A DNA stretch of 64,000 bases, taken from contig NZ_LMCP01000006.1 of NCBI RefSeq assembly GCF_001425625.1, positions 62,001 through 126,000 on the forward strand, written 5' to 3'. The translations under genes were made by a program, and so were the position numbers. This document shows, piece by piece, positions 10,629 to 19,237 of the stretch. This DNA is from Mesorhizobium sp. Root102 (GTDB taxonomy: Bacteria > Pseudomonadota > Alphaproteobacteria > Rhizobiales > Rhizobiaceae). Positions within the stretch are counted from its first letter, which is position 1; every line of letters starts with the position of its first letter. The notes beneath the pieces are model-generated. The model did not search any database. It saw only the letters and a list, made by a program, of their open reading frames with translations, and was not told the origin of the DNA.

Positions 10629-12029
10629 ATGAGCGACAAGAAAACCAGCAACCAGATGTGGGGCGGACGTTTTGCCTCGGGTCCGGCCGCGATCATGGAA
10701 GCCATCAATGCGTCGATCTCGTTCGACCGCAAACTCTATGCCCAGGACATCAAAGGCTCGATCGCCCATAGTGAGATGCTGGCGCAAACGGGCATTATTT
10801 CGGCGGCCGATCAAGAAAAAATCGCTCACGGGCTGAACACAATCCTGAAAGAGATCGAGGCCGGCACCTTCGAGTTCTCGACCCGACTCGAAGACATCCA
10901 CATGAATATCGAGGCACGCCTTGCCGATCTGATCGGCCCGGCGGCCGGCCGGCTGCACACCGCCCGCTCGCGCAACGACCAGGTGGCGGTCGATCTGAGG
11001 CTGTGGGTCAAGGGTGAGTGCTTTCGCGTCGCCGAGGCACTGAAAGGGCTGATCGAGGCGCTGCTCGAGCGGGCCGAGGAGCATGCCGCGACGGTGATGC
11101 CGGGCTTCACCCATATGCAGGCGGCACAACCGGTGACCTTCGGCCATCACTGCATGGCTTATGTCGAGATGTTTTCGCGCGACCTGTCGCGTGTGCGCGA
11201 CGCCATCGAACGGATGGATGAGAGCCCGCTCGGTGCCGCGGCCCTTGCCGGCACCAGCTTCCCGATCGACCGTCACCAGACGGCCAAGGCACTCGGCTTC
11301 CGCGAGCCGATGCGCAATTCGCTGGACAGCGTCTCGGATCGCGATTTCGCGCTCGAGTTCCTCGGCATGGCGGCGATCTGCGCCACGCATCTGTCGCGGC
11401 TGGCCGAGGAGATCATCATCTGGTCGACGCCGCAGTTCGGCTTCGTCAGGCTGTCGGACTCGTTTTCCACCGGCTCCTCGATCATGCCGCAAAAGAAGAA
11501 TCCCGACGCCGCCGAACTGGTGCGCGGCAAGACTGGCCGTGTCACCGGCCACCTTGTCGGCCTGCTGACGGTGATGAAGGGCATGCCTTTGACCTATGGC
11601 AAGGACATGCAGGAAGACAAGGAATCGGTATTCGATGCCGCCGAGACGCTCGACCTGATGCTGGCGGCGATGACCGGCATGGTCTCGGACATGACGGTCA
11701 ACGCAGCCGCGATGAAGAAGGCCGCCGGCGCCGGCCACGCGACGGCGACCGACCTCGCCGACTGGCTGGTACGCACGCTCGGCCTGCCGTTCCGGGAGGC
11801 GCATCATGTTACCGGCCGGGCGGTGGCGTTGGCCGAAGACAAGAAAGTGGGGCTGGAGAAGCTCTCGCTGGAGGATTTGCAGTCGATCAATCCCGGCATC
11901 ACGGCGGACATATTTTCGGTGCTGGCGGTGCAGAACTCGGTCAAGAGCCGCACCAGCTTCGGCGGCACCGCGCCGTCGGAAGTGAGGAAGCAGATCCGCG
12001 CCTGGAAAAAGCGACTGGCGAAAGCATGA
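10629..12029 (+). CDS. argH: Argininosuccinate lyase
   Basis: Catalyses the last step of arginine synthesis, argininosuccinate to arginine plus fumarate, as a cytosolic homotetramer. The 466-residue length is normal. The fumarase/aspartase signature [13 protein letters not shown] lies at about residues 281-293 and contains the catalytic serine loop. [10 protein letters not shown] near 115 and the H-containing [16 protein letters not shown] near 160 are the other two conserved active-site regions. The start [15 protein letters not shown] is typical. Confidence 0.96.
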   Translation: MSDKKTSNQMWGGRFASGPAAIMEAINASISFDRKLYAQDIKGSIAHSEMLAQTGIISAADQEKIAHGLNTILKEIEAGTFEFSTRLEDIHMNIEARLADLIGPAAGRLHTARSRNDQVAVDLRLWVKGECFRVAEALKGLIEALLERAEEHAATVMPGFTHMQAAQPVTFGHHCMAYVEMFSRDLSRVRDAIERMDESPLGAAALAGTSFPIDRHQTAKALGFREPMRNSLDSVSDRDFALEFLGMAAICATHLSRLAEEIIIWSTPQFGFVRLSDSFSTGSSIMPQKKNPDAAELVRGKTGRVTGHLVGLLTVMKGMPLTYGKDMQEDKESVFDAAETLDLMLAAMTGMVSDMTVNAAAMKKAAGAGHATATDLADWLVRTLGLPFREAHHVTGRAVALAEDKKVGLEKLSLEDLQSINPGITADIFSVLAVQNSVKSRTSFGGTAPSEVRKQIRAWKKRLAKA

Positions 12030-12033
12030 TGCC

Positions 12034-12085
12034 GGATATTGCAACCAGCAATATCCCGGGGATATTGCGACCAGCAATATCCGGG
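12034..12085. repeat. Tandem GGATATTGC/GCAATATCC palindromes after argH
   Basis: Two near-identical inverted repeats follow the argH stop: GGATATTGC-aacca-GCAATATCC and GGATATTGC-gacca-GCAATATCC. Each can form a 9-bp hairpin. They may end or protect the argH message. Similar ATCCGGGAT-type palindromes recur at 40723-40771, and a single GCAATATCC lies near 53461. Confidence 0.7.
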
Positions 12086-12148
12086 GTGCAATGCGCTGAG
12101 AACTCGGCTAAAAGCGGCGGCTGGCAAACGTTTCGGACGGATGGATCG

Positions 12149-12355
12149 ATGACCGGAAGCAGGATTTTGGTGACGCTGACGCTGCTGGTTGCGATCGCGG
12201 CCGTTTCGGCCTGCGGCAGGAGGGGCGGTCTCGACACGCCCTATGAAGCAGCCGTGCAAGCGCGCAAGGATGCCTCCAAGGCCCACCAGCCTGTCCCGCC
12301 GGAGCCGGAAAAACCGGTCGTGGACAAGAAGTTCATCCTCGACCCGCTGATCTAG
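12149..12355 (+). CDS. lptM: LptM-like small lipoprotein
   Basis: A 68-residue lipoprotein. A short signal peptide (MTGSRILVTLTLLVAIAAV) is followed by the lipobox VSAC, so Cys near residue 22 would be lipidated. The mature N-terminus CGRRGGLDTP resembles the YifL/LptM family, which in E. coli helps mature the LptDE lipopolysaccharide translocon; the rest is charged and proline-rich. The position between argH and lysA is where this family usually sits in alphaproteobacteria. The function here is inferred from family and position. Confidence 0.78.
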   Translation: MTGSRILVTLTLLVAIAAVSACGRRGGLDTPYEAAVQARKDASKAHQPVPPEPEKPVVDKKFILDPLI

Positions 12356-12423
12356 CCGATGACACCGGAGTTGGTCTTTCCAAATCCGGTCTCATCGTGC
12401 CCCAACCTTCCGGAACCACTCTC

Positions 12424-13692
12424 GTGAACCATTTCGACTACCGCGACGGCGTGCTCTATGCCGAGGACGTGGCGATCCCCGACATCGCCGCACAGGTCGG
12501 CACGCCGTTCTACTGCTATTCGACGGCCACGTTGACCAGACACTACCGGGTGTTTGCGCAGGCCTTTGCCGGGCTCCACGCGCTGGTGTGCTACGCCATG
12601 AAGGCCAATTCCAACCAGGCTGTTCTGCGGACGCTGGCGAAGCTCGGCGCCGGCGCCGACGTGGTTTCGGAAGGCGAATTGCGCCGGGCGCTGGCCGCCG
12701 GCATTCCGGCGGGCAAGATCCTGTTTTCCGGCGTCGGCAAGACGGCGCGCGAAATGGACTTTGCCCTTGCCGCCGGCATCCTGTGCTTCAACGTCGAATC
12801 CGAGCCTGAACTCGAGCTGCTGTCGGCGCGAGCCGCCGCACTTGGCAAGGTGGCGCCGATCTCGCTGCGCATCAATCCCGACGTCGACGCCAAGACCCAC
12901 AAGAAGATTTCCACCGGCAAGGCCGAGAACAAGTTCGGCATTCCATGGCAGAAGGCGCGTCAGGTCTATGCCCGCGCGGCAAAGCTTCCCGGCATCAAGA
13001 TCACCGGCATCGACACCCACATCGGCAGCCAGATCACCGAACTGCAGCCTTTCGACGACGCCTTCGCCCTGCTCGTCGATCTGGTCGGCGCGCTGCGTGC
13101 CGACGGCCATGCCATCGAGCATGTCGATCTCGGCGGCGGTCTCGGCATTCCCTATCGCGTAGACAACAACCCGCCGCCGCTGCCCGATGCTTATGCCCAG
13201 ATCGTCAGGAAGCATGTCACCACGCTCGGACTGAAGGTGATGTTCGAGCCGGGCCGGCTGATATCAGGCAATGCCGGCATCCTCGTCTCGGAAGTGATCT
13301 TCGTGAAGGAGGGCGACGCCAAGAACTTCCTCGTCGTCGACGCCGCCATGAACGATCTCATCAGGCCGACGCTTTACGATGCCTTCCACGACATCCGTCC
13401 GGTCGTGCAGCCGCCGGCCGACACGCCGCGCATGATGGTCGATGTGGTCGGCCCGGTCTGCGAGACCGGCGATTACATTGGCCTCGATCGCGATCTGCCC
13501 AGGCTGAAGGCCGGCGACCTGATTGCCGTCTCCACCGCCGGCGCCTATGGCGCGGTGCAGGCCGGCACCTACAACACCCGCCTGCTGGTGCCGGAGGTGC
13601 TGGTCGACGGCGACCGGTTCCACGTCGTGCGTCCACGGCTGACCTATGACGATCTGATCGGGCTGGATTCCGTGCCTGACTGGCTTGCATAG
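12424..13692 (+). CDS. lysA: Diaminopimelate decarboxylase
   Basis: Converts meso-diaminopimelate to L-lysine, a PLP-dependent fold III enzyme. K60 in CYAMKANSN binds PLP. HIGSQI, the glycine-rich HVDLGGGLGIPY, FEPGRLISG and the C-terminal CETGDYIG/GAYGAVQAGTYN are all present. I choose the GTG at 12424 (VNHFDYRDGVLYAEDV, 422 aa), which has CGGAA upstream; a GTG at 12397 would add nine unlikely residues. It lies 68 bases after the lipoprotein gene. Confidence 0.95.
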   Translation: MNHFDYRDGVLYAEDVAIPDIAAQVGTPFYCYSTATLTRHYRVFAQAFAGLHALVCYAMKANSNQAVLRTLAKLGAGADVVSEGELRRALAAGIPAGKILFSGVGKTAREMDFALAAGILCFNVESEPELELLSARAAALGKVAPISLRINPDVDAKTHKKISTGKAENKFGIPWQKARQVYARAAKLPGIKITGIDTHIGSQITELQPFDDAFALLVDLVGALRADGHAIEHVDLGGGLGIPYRVDNNPPPLPDAYAQIVRKHVTTLGLKVMFEPGRLISGNAGILVSEVIFVKEGDAKNFLVVDAAMNDLIRPTLYDAFHDIRPVVQPPADTPRMMVDVVGPVCETGDYIGLDRDLPRLKAGDLIAVSTAGAYGAVQAGTYNTRLLVPEVLVDGDRFHVVRPRLTYDDLIGLDSVPDWLA

Positions 13693-13724
13693 AAGCTGCC
13701 CGGCCCAGATACCGGCCGGCAACG

Positions 13725-14027
13725 CTACAACCGGCTCCGGATGAGCGCCCTGATGTCGGCGATCCTGTCCTCGTCGCGGCGGTAGAACGTCCATTGCTTG
13801 ATGCGCCTGGCGCGCAGCAGGCCGGCCTGGGTGAGCACGCGCATGTGCTCACTGAGCGTCGCTTGCGTTATGCCGAGCTTTTCGGCGATCAGCAGCGCGC
13901 AAACGCCGTCCTCGACCAGATCGCCATCCGCCTGGGCTGGGAAATGCGCGCGCGGATCCTTCAGCCAGTCGAGGATCCGCAGTCTGCGTTCATTGGCGAT
14001 CGCCTTGAAGACATCAACCTCTTGCAT
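13725..14027 (-). CDS. ArsR-family winged-helix transcriptional regulator
   Basis: A small DNA-binding regulator of 100 residues. The winged helix includes NERRLRILDWLKD (N-terminal helices) and the recognition region LGITQATLSEHMRVLTQAGLLRARRIKQWTFYRRDE. No paired cysteines of the classical metal-sensing alpha-3 or alpha-5 site are visible, so it is probably not an arsenic sensor. It is divergent from the threonine dehydratase-like gene, with 50 bases between the starts, and likely controls that gene, itself or both. Confidence 0.85.
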   Translation of the reverse strand: MQEVDVFKAIANERRLRILDWLKDPRAHFPAQADGDLVEDGVCALLIAEKLGITQATLSEHMRVLTQAGLLRARRIKQWTFYRRDEDRIADIRALIRSRL

Positions 14028-14077
14028 TTAGCCATTTTGCCAAGTTACTAATTGCTGTCAATCCCGAGGAGGTCACC

Positions 14078-15019
14078 ATGTCGCAGGGCAATACTGTCAC
14101 ACGCGAGCGCATTGCCGCGATGGAACCGCGCATCCGCCCCTATCTGCGCCATACACCGGTGCTGCGCGTCGACATGGCCGACTTCGACCGTGCGCCGCTG
14201 GCGGTCGACCTGAAGCTCGAATGCCTGCAGCATTCCGGCTCCTTCAAGGCGCGCGGCGCCTTCACCAACCTGCTGGAGCGTGCGGTTCCAAAGGCCGGTG
14301 TCGTTGCCGCATCCGGCGGCAATCATGGTGCGGCCGTCGCCTATGCCGCCATGCGGCTGGGCCACAAGGCGACCATCTTCGTTCCCGAAGTGAGCCCGGC
14401 GGCCAAGCTGGAGCGGATCCGCAGCTACGGCGCCGAGCTGATCGTCGGCGGCGCCCGCTACGCCGAGGCGCTGGCCGCCAGCGAACGTTTCGCCGAGGAA
14501 ACCGGCGCCTTGCAGATCCATGCCTTCAACCAGGAGGAAACGCTGGTCGGCCAGGGCACGCTCGGGCTCGAAATCGAGAGCGACTTGCCTGAGATCGACA
14601 CGCTGCTGGTCGCTGTCGGCGGCGGCGGCCTGATCGGCGGCATCGCTGCTTGGTTTGCCGGCCGCATCCGCATCATCGCCGTCGAGCCGGAAGGGGCTCC
14701 GACGCTTCATCACGCCTTCGAGGCCGGACACCCTGTCGACGCGCCAGCCGAGGGCATCGCCGCCGATTCGCTGGCGCCAAAGCGCGTCGGCGAAATGATG
14801 TTCCCGATCGCCGAGGCCTTTGTCGAACGCTCGATCCTGGTCAGCGACGACGACATCATCGCCGCGCAGAAGGCGCTGTGGAATCGGGTCCGCATCATCT
14901 CCGAGCCGGGTGGCGCAGCCGCCTTTGCCGCGATCCTGTCCGGCCGCTATGTGCCAGCACCGGGCGAACGCGTCGCCGTGCTGGTCTGCGGGGCGAATGC
15001 CAACCCCGCAACCTTCTGA
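14078..15019 (+). CDS. Threonine/serine dehydratase-like PLP enzyme
   Basis: A fold-type II PLP enzyme of 313 residues, related to threonine ammonia-lyase and serine racemase. K57 in GSFKARGAF is the PLP lysine. SGGNHGAAVA binds the substrate carboxylate and VGGGGLIGG the phosphate. There is no C-terminal ACT domain, so it resembles catabolic rather than feedback-inhibited biosynthetic enzymes. The start is supported by a strong GAGGAGGT site 6 bases upstream. The substrate (Thr, Ser or a hydroxy-amino acid) cannot be settled from sequence. Confidence 0.85.
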   Translation: MSQGNTVTRERIAAMEPRIRPYLRHTPVLRVDMADFDRAPLAVDLKLECLQHSGSFKARGAFTNLLERAVPKAGVVAASGGNHGAAVAYAAMRLGHKATIFVPEVSPAAKLERIRSYGAELIVGGARYAEALAASERFAEETGALQIHAFNQEETLVGQGTLGLEIESDLPEIDTLLVAVGGGGLIGGIAAWFAGRIRIIAVEPEGAPTLHHAFEAGHPVDAPAEGIAADSLAPKRVGEMMFPIAEAFVERSILVSDDDIIAAQKALWNRVRIISEPGGAAAFAAILSGRYVPAPGERVAVLVCGANANPATF

Positions 15020-15143
15020 CTGCAATGCGGAATTATGACGGTCGACTTCACGTTTTTCCGAACTGCCTCGCCTTTGCCGTGTTTGCTGGTATTCTTTGAG
15101 TCGTGAGGCGTTGGGCTATCCTGCCCGCCCCGTGGAAGGGCCG

Positions 15144-17735
15144 ATGACGGAACGACCCACCTTCAGCAGCGATCGCGGCCTGGCCGGGCGCCTTGCCTTG
15201 AGCCGGCTGGCGACGCGGGCCTCGATGATGGTCGAGCGTGGCTGGCCGTTGCTGCTTCCGCTCGTCATCATCGCAAGCCTGTTCCTCAGCGTCTCCTGGC
15301 TCGGCCTCTTCTCCCGGCTGCCAGATATGGCGCGCATCGGCCTTGTCGCCGCCTTCGGAGTCGCCGCACTAGGTGCGCTCTACCCGCTGCGCTTCTTCCG
15401 CCTGCCTGGCGCCGCCGAAATCGACCGCCGCATCGAGGCGGCCAATCAATTGTTGCACAGCCCGGTGCTGGTGCAGACCGACCGGCCAAGTGGCCGGGAA
15501 AGCAGCTTCTCGCAAGCGCTGTGGCGCGAACACCAGAAGCGCATGGCCGGAAAGCTCAACAGCCTCGGCGCCGACCTGCCGCGCACGCGCGTGCCAGAAC
15601 GTGACCCCTGGGGGCTGCGCGCCGTGGCGGCACTTGTGCTCGTTACCGCCTTCGCCTTCTCCTTCGGGCCGACGGGTGGCAGGATCAGCGACGGGTTCAA
15701 TGCCCATGGTGCGCATGACGCCGTGCCGCCGCGCATCGACGCCTGGGTGACGCCGCCGGCCTATACCGGCAAGCCGCCGATCTTTTTGACCGCCGACGCC
15801 AACCAGGCGACGCCGACCTTCACCGTTCCCGAAGGCAGCGACGTCTCGCTGCGGGTGACCGGCGGCTCAGGCGATGAAACGCTCGGCTACGCCGACAACA
15901 ATGGCAATTCCCGCGCCATCGACCCGGCCGGCCCGCAGGTCGCCGCCAAGCCGGCGGCAAGCCCGGCGACGCCGTCCAAGGTACGTCAATTCACCGGCAA
16001 GCTGACCAGCGACGGCACGCTGACGCTGACATCGGGCGAGGACCAGCTCGGCCGCTGGGCCTTCGCGGTCATAGCGGACAAGCCGCCGCAGATTGGCTTC
16101 GTCGGCGAGCCGAAGCGCGCCGCCAACGGCGCTTTCGAACTCAACTACCAGATCGACGACGACTACGGTGCCGCCACCGCCAAGGCGGTGTTCGCGCTCG
16201 CCGATCCGCAGGCGCCCAAGGCACATCCGCTCTATGGCCCGCCTGAGATGCCGCTGTCGCTGCCCCGTCGTGGTGGCAAGTCGAACGCCGCCAGGACCTC
16301 GAAGGATCTGACCGAGCATGTCTGGGCGGGCAGCAGCATCAAGCTGACGCTGGTTGCCACAGACGATGCCGGGCACACCGCATCGAGCGAGACCAAGACG
16401 CTGCTGATGCCGGAGCGGCCTTTCGCCAATCCGCTGGCGCGCGCGGTGATCGAGCAGCGCCGCCTGCTGGCGCTCGACGCCAACGCCAAGCCGCGCGTGC
16501 TCGACCTGATGGACGCCATCACGCTGCGGCCGGAAGACACATTCGACAACATGTCCCACTACCTCGCCATCATGAGCGCCCGCAGCCGGCTGAAGATGGC
16601 CGACAGCGACGATCAATTGCGCAACGAGGTCTCCTATCTCTGGGAAATCGCACTCGGTATCGAGGAAGGCAATCTGTCGGCCGCGGAAAAGCGGCTGCGC
16701 CAGGCGCAGCAGGCACTGCAGGACGCCATCAAGAATGGCGCCAGCGACGCTGAAATCGAAAAGGCGATGAAGGAACTGCGCGAGGCGATGAACCAGTTCC
16801 TGCAGGAATTCGCGGAGCGCGCCAAGCAGAACCCCAATGCACCGCAGATGCAGCAGAACGGCCAGGAACTGCGCCAGAGCGGCATCGACCGCATGATGGA
16901 CCAGATCGAGAATCTGGCGAAATCTGGCGATCGCGACAAGGCGCAGCAATTGCTGTCGCAACTGCAGGACATGATGAACAATCTCCAGGCCGGCCGTCAG
17001 CAGCAAGGCGGCCAGCAGGACAGCGAGATGCGCCAACAGATGGACAAGCTTGGCGAGATCCTGCGGCGCCAGCAGGAGATGATGAACGACACCTTCCGCA
17101 TGGACCAGATGCAGCGCGGCGAGCGCCAGCGTGGACAGAACCGCGACGAGCAGCTCGGCGAAGGCGGCGGCCAGGATGAGGACAAGCCAGGGATCGGCGA
17201 GAACTCCGATCCGCTCGGCCGGCAAAAGCCGATGACACCACAGGAATTCGCCGACGCGCTGAAACAGCTGCAGCAGGGCCAGGGCCAGCTGAAAAGCGAC
17301 CTCGAGCAGCTGAAGAAGGGACTCGAAGGCATGGGCATGGAGCCCAACGAAGGATTTGGCGAGGCCGGCAAGTCCATGGGCAATGCCGAACAGGCGCTCG
17401 GCGAAGGCGCAGGTGACGAGGCTGTCGGCCATCAGGGCCGGGCGCTGGAAGCGCTGCGCAAGGGCGCCAAGGACATGATGAAGCAGATGCAGGCCATGCA
17501 GGGCGACCAGGGCGGTAGCGAGGACGGCGGCCGCCAGCAGAACGCCGATCGTGATCCGCTCGGCCGGCCACGCGCCAGCCAGGGTCCCGATTTCGGCGAT
17601 TCAGTGAAGGTGCCCGACGAGATCGACGTGCAGCGTGCCCGCCAGATTCTGGAAGCGATCCGCAAGCGGCTCGGCAATACGCTGAGCCCCGACATCGAGC
17701 GCAGCTATCTCGAACGGCTGCTCGAGCTGAAATAG
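15144..17735 (+). CDS. TIGR02302-family large membrane-anchored protein
   Basis: An 863-residue protein found widely in Rhizobiales as TIGR02302/DUF4175; no biochemical role is known to me. Two or three membrane segments occupy residues about 35-90 and 175-200, then a periplasmic-looking beta-rich middle (VTPPAYTGKPPIF and following). The C-terminal third (residues about 515-800) is extremely rich in Gln, Met and charged residues with heptad-like patterns, suggesting long coiled coil or disordered scaffold. The start at 15144 is supported by GGAAGGG; the in-frame start at 15096 is less likely. Confidence 0.83.
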   Translation: MTERPTFSSDRGLAGRLALSRLATRASMMVERGWPLLLPLVIIASLFLSVSWLGLFSRLPDMARIGLVAAFGVAALGALYPLRFFRLPGAAEIDRRIEAANQLLHSPVLVQTDRPSGRESSFSQALWREHQKRMAGKLNSLGADLPRTRVPERDPWGLRAVAALVLVTAFAFSFGPTGGRISDGFNAHGAHDAVPPRIDAWVTPPAYTGKPPIFLTADANQATPTFTVPEGSDVSLRVTGGSGDETLGYADNNGNSRAIDPAGPQVAAKPAASPATPSKVRQFTGKLTSDGTLTLTSGEDQLGRWAFAVIADKPPQIGFVGEPKRAANGAFELNYQIDDDYGAATAKAVFALADPQAPKAHPLYGPPEMPLSLPRRGGKSNAARTSKDLTEHVWAGSSIKLTLVATDDAGHTASSETKTLLMPERPFANPLARAVIEQRRLLALDANAKPRVLDLMDAITLRPEDTFDNMSHYLAIMSARSRLKMADSDDQLRNEVSYLWEIALGIEEGNLSAAEKRLRQAQQALQDAIKNGASDAEIEKAMKELREAMNQFLQEFAERAKQNPNAPQMQQNGQELRQSGIDRMMDQIENLAKSGDRDKAQQLLSQLQDMMNNLQAGRQQQGGQQDSEMRQQMDKLGEILRRQQEMMNDTFRMDQMQRGERQRGQNRDEQLGEGGGQDEDKPGIGENSDPLGRQKPMTPQEFADALKQLQQGQGQLKSDLEQLKKGLEGMGMEPNEGFGEAGKSMGNAEQALGEGAGDEAVGHQGRALEALRKGAKDMMKQMQAMQGDQGGSEDGGRQQNADRDPLGRPRASQGPDFGDSVKVPDEIDVQRARQILEAIRKRLGNTLSPDIERSYLERLLELK

Positions 17736-17784
17736 GGATTGCCGCCCTGCCTCCCCCGAAACCCTCTCGAACGGTTGCGTCACC

Positions 17785-18158
17785 ATGCCCAAACTTGGCG
17801 CTGTCACGCCCATCTGCGCATCTTCGACATTGCCAAGGCGCGTGAATTCTATGTCGGCTTCCTCGGCTTCGAGGTGCAGTGGGAGCATTGCTTCGACGAC
17901 AACGCACCGCTCTACATGGCGGTCGGCCGCGACGGCTGCGTCCTTCATCTCGGCGAACACCACGGCGATGGCGCGCCTGGCATTGCCGTGCGCATCAAGG
18001 TCGAGGACATCGCGGCACTGCAGGGCGAATTGGCGGCCAAGAATTACCGCTTCGCCAGGCCGGGCCTCGAAGAGACGCCGTGGAAGACCCGCGAGGTATC
18101 GGTCGCCGATCCGTTCGGCGATCGCCTGCTTTCTACGAGGATGCGGCGGGCTGACTGA
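17785..18158 (+). pseudogene. Glyoxalase/bleomycin-resistance fold gene with a frameshift near its start
   Basis: The start at 17785 reads MPKLGAVTPI and then goes out of frame (CASSTLPR). In the next frame, from about 17815, a clean VOC-fold protein follows: LRIFDIAKAREFYVGFLGFEVQWEH...LHLGEHHGDG...VSVADPFGDRLL. One missing C (atcctgcg read as atctgcg) near 17815 explains the break exactly. The downstream frame is also open from 17739, so a start there would give an abnormal N-terminus. It may be a true pseudogene or a sequence error. The end overlaps the convergent LysR gene by 26 bases. Confidence 0.75.
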
Positions 18159-19014
18159 GCCGGTTGACGAACGCTTCGCGGATAGCCTCCTGCATGCCGT
18201 CGATCGCCTCGCCTGACGCATTCGGGTTGCGGTGCATCACCACATTCGAGGAATCGATGGCCCCGAACCCGTCCGCGGTCGTCAGCTCACGGCAGCCGTC
18301 GGGAATGTTGCTGCGCGAAATCGGCGCGATCGCCAGCCCGGAGGTGACGGCGAGCTTGAGACCGCCGGTGGTGTCGCTGGTATAGGCAACACGATAGGCA
18401 AGATCGCGTTGCTCCAGTGATTTGATGGCGAAGTCCTTGCACCAGCCGGCCCGGTTGTAGAGTGCGATCGGCACCGGCTGCTCCTCATGCATGTGGTGCA
18501 GGGTCGACGTCACCCACACTGTAGGGTCGTGCATCAGCACTTCGCCGCCGGCAGGATCCTGCCATTCGAACACCACGCACAGATCGAGTTCGCCGGCGGC
18601 AAGCGCCGCTATCTGTGCCCCCGAATGCGCGTAGCGCACGGTGACCTCGACCTGCGTGTGACGCTTCGAAAAAGCGCCGAGCGCGCGCGACAGGATGGCG
18701 TGGCCATATTCCTCGGGAATGCCGATGCGAACCGGCCCGCCAAGCGGCGCTGCCGCCATCGACGCCGCCGTCTCGTCGAGCAGCGAGACAATGCGGCGGG
18801 CGTTGACGATAAGTTCGCCGCCGCGCCGTGTCAGTGCGACGCCGCGCGAACCGCGCTCGAACAGACTGTCGCCGATCAGCGCTTCGAGCTTCTTCATCTG
18901 CATCGACACCGCCGACTGGGTGCGGCCAGCCTGCTCCGCCGCCTTGGTGAAATTGCCAGTCTCGGCAATCGCCACGAAGGTGCGCAGGAGATCGCTGTCG
19001 AGGGTCGGTCGCAT
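18133..19014 (-). CDS. LysR-family transcriptional regulator
   Basis: A 293-residue regulator with an N-terminal winged helix (LLRTFVAIAETGNFTKAAEQAGRTQSAVSMQMKKLE) and a C-terminal periplasmic-binding-like effector domain (VRIGIPEEYGHAIL and following). The ATG at 19014 has GGTGGA four bases upstream; an ATG at 19026 would add four residues. It is divergent from the EamA transporter gene at 19238, the usual arrangement for a LysR protein and its target. The effector is unknown. Confidence 0.88.
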   Translation of the reverse strand: MRPTLDSDLLRTFVAIAETGNFTKAAEQAGRTQSAVSMQMKKLEALIGDSLFERGSRGVALTRRGGELIVNARRIVSLLDETAASMAAAPLGGPVRIGIPEEYGHAILSRALGAFSKRHTQVEVTVRYAHSGAQIAALAAGELDLCVVFEWQDPAGGEVLMHDPTVWVTSTLHHMHEEQPVPIALYNRAGWCKDFAIKSLEQRDLAYRVAYTSDTTGGLKLAVTSGLAIAPISRSNIPDGCRELTTADGFGAIDSSNVVMHRNPNASGEAIDGMQEAIREAFVNRLSQPAASS

Positions 19015-19155
19015 GAAATCCACCATAAGGAAATTTGATCACTGGTATCATTCCAATTCGTTTGCAACATGTCAAACGCGGGATGATAGTGGCCTCACCC
19101 ATTGGATATGCGGCTGCGAAATCAGCCGCGGACCAATCAAGAGTCCTCACTCGTG

Positions 19156-19187
19156 CCCGCTGCCCGAAACGGTGGCGGGTTCTTTTT
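19156..19187 (+). terminator. Hairpin and T-run inside the LysR/EamA divergent region
   Basis: Arms 19156-19164 (cccgctgcc) and 19171-19179 (ggtggcggg) pair over nine positions with two wobbles, loop CGAAAC, followed by TTCTTTTT. No gene ends just upstream on this strand; the element lies 51 bases before the EamA start, in the leader. It could be an attenuator or stop stray transcription from the divergent region. Confidence 0.55.
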
Positions 19188-19237
19188 AGCTTGCAGCAAG
19201 CGTGCTTGCGGTGGCGGTACTGGAGCCTGGAACACTC

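Noticed and set aside
10590..12077. 495-codon open frame on the minus strand
   Set aside because: It lies opposite argH, whose 466-residue protein is complete with signature motifs. The minus-strand translation is Arg/His/Gly-rich with no recognisable family, as expected for antisense of GC-rich genes.
12034..12085. CRISPR-like array
   Set aside because: Only two short palindromes with 4-5-base loops; no regular 25-40-base repeats with unique spacers and no cas genes.
15867..17432. 521-codon open frame on the minus strand
   Set aside because: Antisense of the TIGR02302-type gene; its Leu/His-rich product mirrors the Gln/Glu-rich sense strand.
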